Assembly (NCBI GenBank): GCA_007117575.1
Contig: SKGH01000056.1
Span: 1 to 19,897 of the forward strand
DNA length: 19,897 bases
DNA from: Candidatus Kaiserbacteria bacterium
GTDB lineage: Bacteria > Patescibacteriota > Minisyncoccia > Phycocordibacterales > UBA918
Reading direction: 5' to 3'
Position numbers and translations under genes: made by a program. Shown here one piece after another: positions 19,739-19,897 of this stretch. Positions within the stretch are counted from its first letter, which is position 1; each line of letters opens with the position of its first letter. Below the pieces are notes generated by a model, which was not told where the DNA came from, searched no databases, and saw nothing but the letters and a program-made list of their open reading frames with translations.

Positions 19739-19897
19739 ACTAAGTAACTTAATGAAATTGATTCATTTTTAATTAATAATGAAGTTCTGGGCTAAAGGAA
19801 GTTTTTAGGTGATAAAAGTGTTAAAGTACGGCTCTATTAATAGCTAGAATAGAGAATTCCTATAATGACATTAAAAAAACGCTCGTACTTGTCTGCG
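19739..19897. promoter_or_regulatory. Likely promoter region of a gene beyond the window
   Basis: No ORF. TATAAT at 19861-19866 is a good -10 on the plus strand; TTAATA 18 nt upstream is a weak -35. An inverted repeat CTCTATT (19832-19838)/AATAGAG (19848-19854) covers the -35 area, and AAGTACG (19824-19830)/CGTACTT (19884-19890) bracket the promoter. Both could be operator half-sites. Confidence 0.35.

Overview
This 19.9 kb AT-rich window looks like the chromosome of a small-genome, Patescibacteria/CPR-like (Parcubacteria-type) bacterium. This placement is an inference. It rests on the compact gene set, the short zinc-binding MetG with no C-terminal tRNA-binding domain, the many genes with no Shine-Dalgarno and almost no leader, and the large share of genes of unknown function. 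No 16S rRNA or lineage marker is present to confirm it.

Layout. Positions 335-4755 hold a leftward block: a secreted or anchored protein of unknown function, a small acidic protein, a DHH phosphoesterase, tsaD (tRNA t6A), a PrsW-type intramembrane protease and, 6 bp behind it, an Hsp20 chaperone. A 760-bp non-coding stretch follows, with a candidate ~84-nt sRNA (promoter at 5021-5048, terminator at 5116-5140). Next come an S51 peptidase-like gene and tRNA-Val(GAC), both leftward, and rightward glmS. Positions 8220-9910 look accessory: a structured intergenic unit, a PD-(D/E)XK nuclease-like gene, a hairpin-rich stretch bounded by a duplicated tRNA-Ser 3' end, and tRNA-Ser(CGA). Positions 10.0-15.1 kb carry a loose redox/oxidative-damage set: an active-looking PrxQ/BCP, a peroxiredoxin paralogue that has lost its catalytic residues, a glutaredoxin and an MTH1-like Nudix hydrolase. 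An AbrB-like protein, a two-gene lipoprotein operon and proB lie among them. The right part holds a Cys-rich membrane-anchored protein with a duplicated domain, metG and a multi-pass membrane protein.

The most unusual feature is a family of dispersed, structured repeats. Three copies of family 1 (1-169 partial, 12865-13081, 19477-19687) have 13-bp terminal inverted repeats (GACTTACGCGTTT) around a core of exactly 102 nt: a 15-bp inverted repeat enclosing a 72-nt centre that contains its own palindrome. A second family (10494-10681 decayed, 16723-16944) has unrelated arms but a homologous core, also 102 nt, with the same stem and a diverged 72-nt centre. Between copies, both the outer stem and the inner palindrome change by paired substitutions that keep base pairing. 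In copy 1 the centre is inverted relative to its flanking arm. No transposase is encoded here, so these look like non-autonomous, modular, hairpin-forming elements. I do not recognise them as a named family.

Promoter-like -10 boxes (TATAMT, often with an upstream TG) sit very close to start codons, in two cases 8 nt upstream, which suggests leaderless mRNAs. The two lipoprotein genes and the AbrB-like gene are exceptions with clear Shine-Dalgarno sequences.
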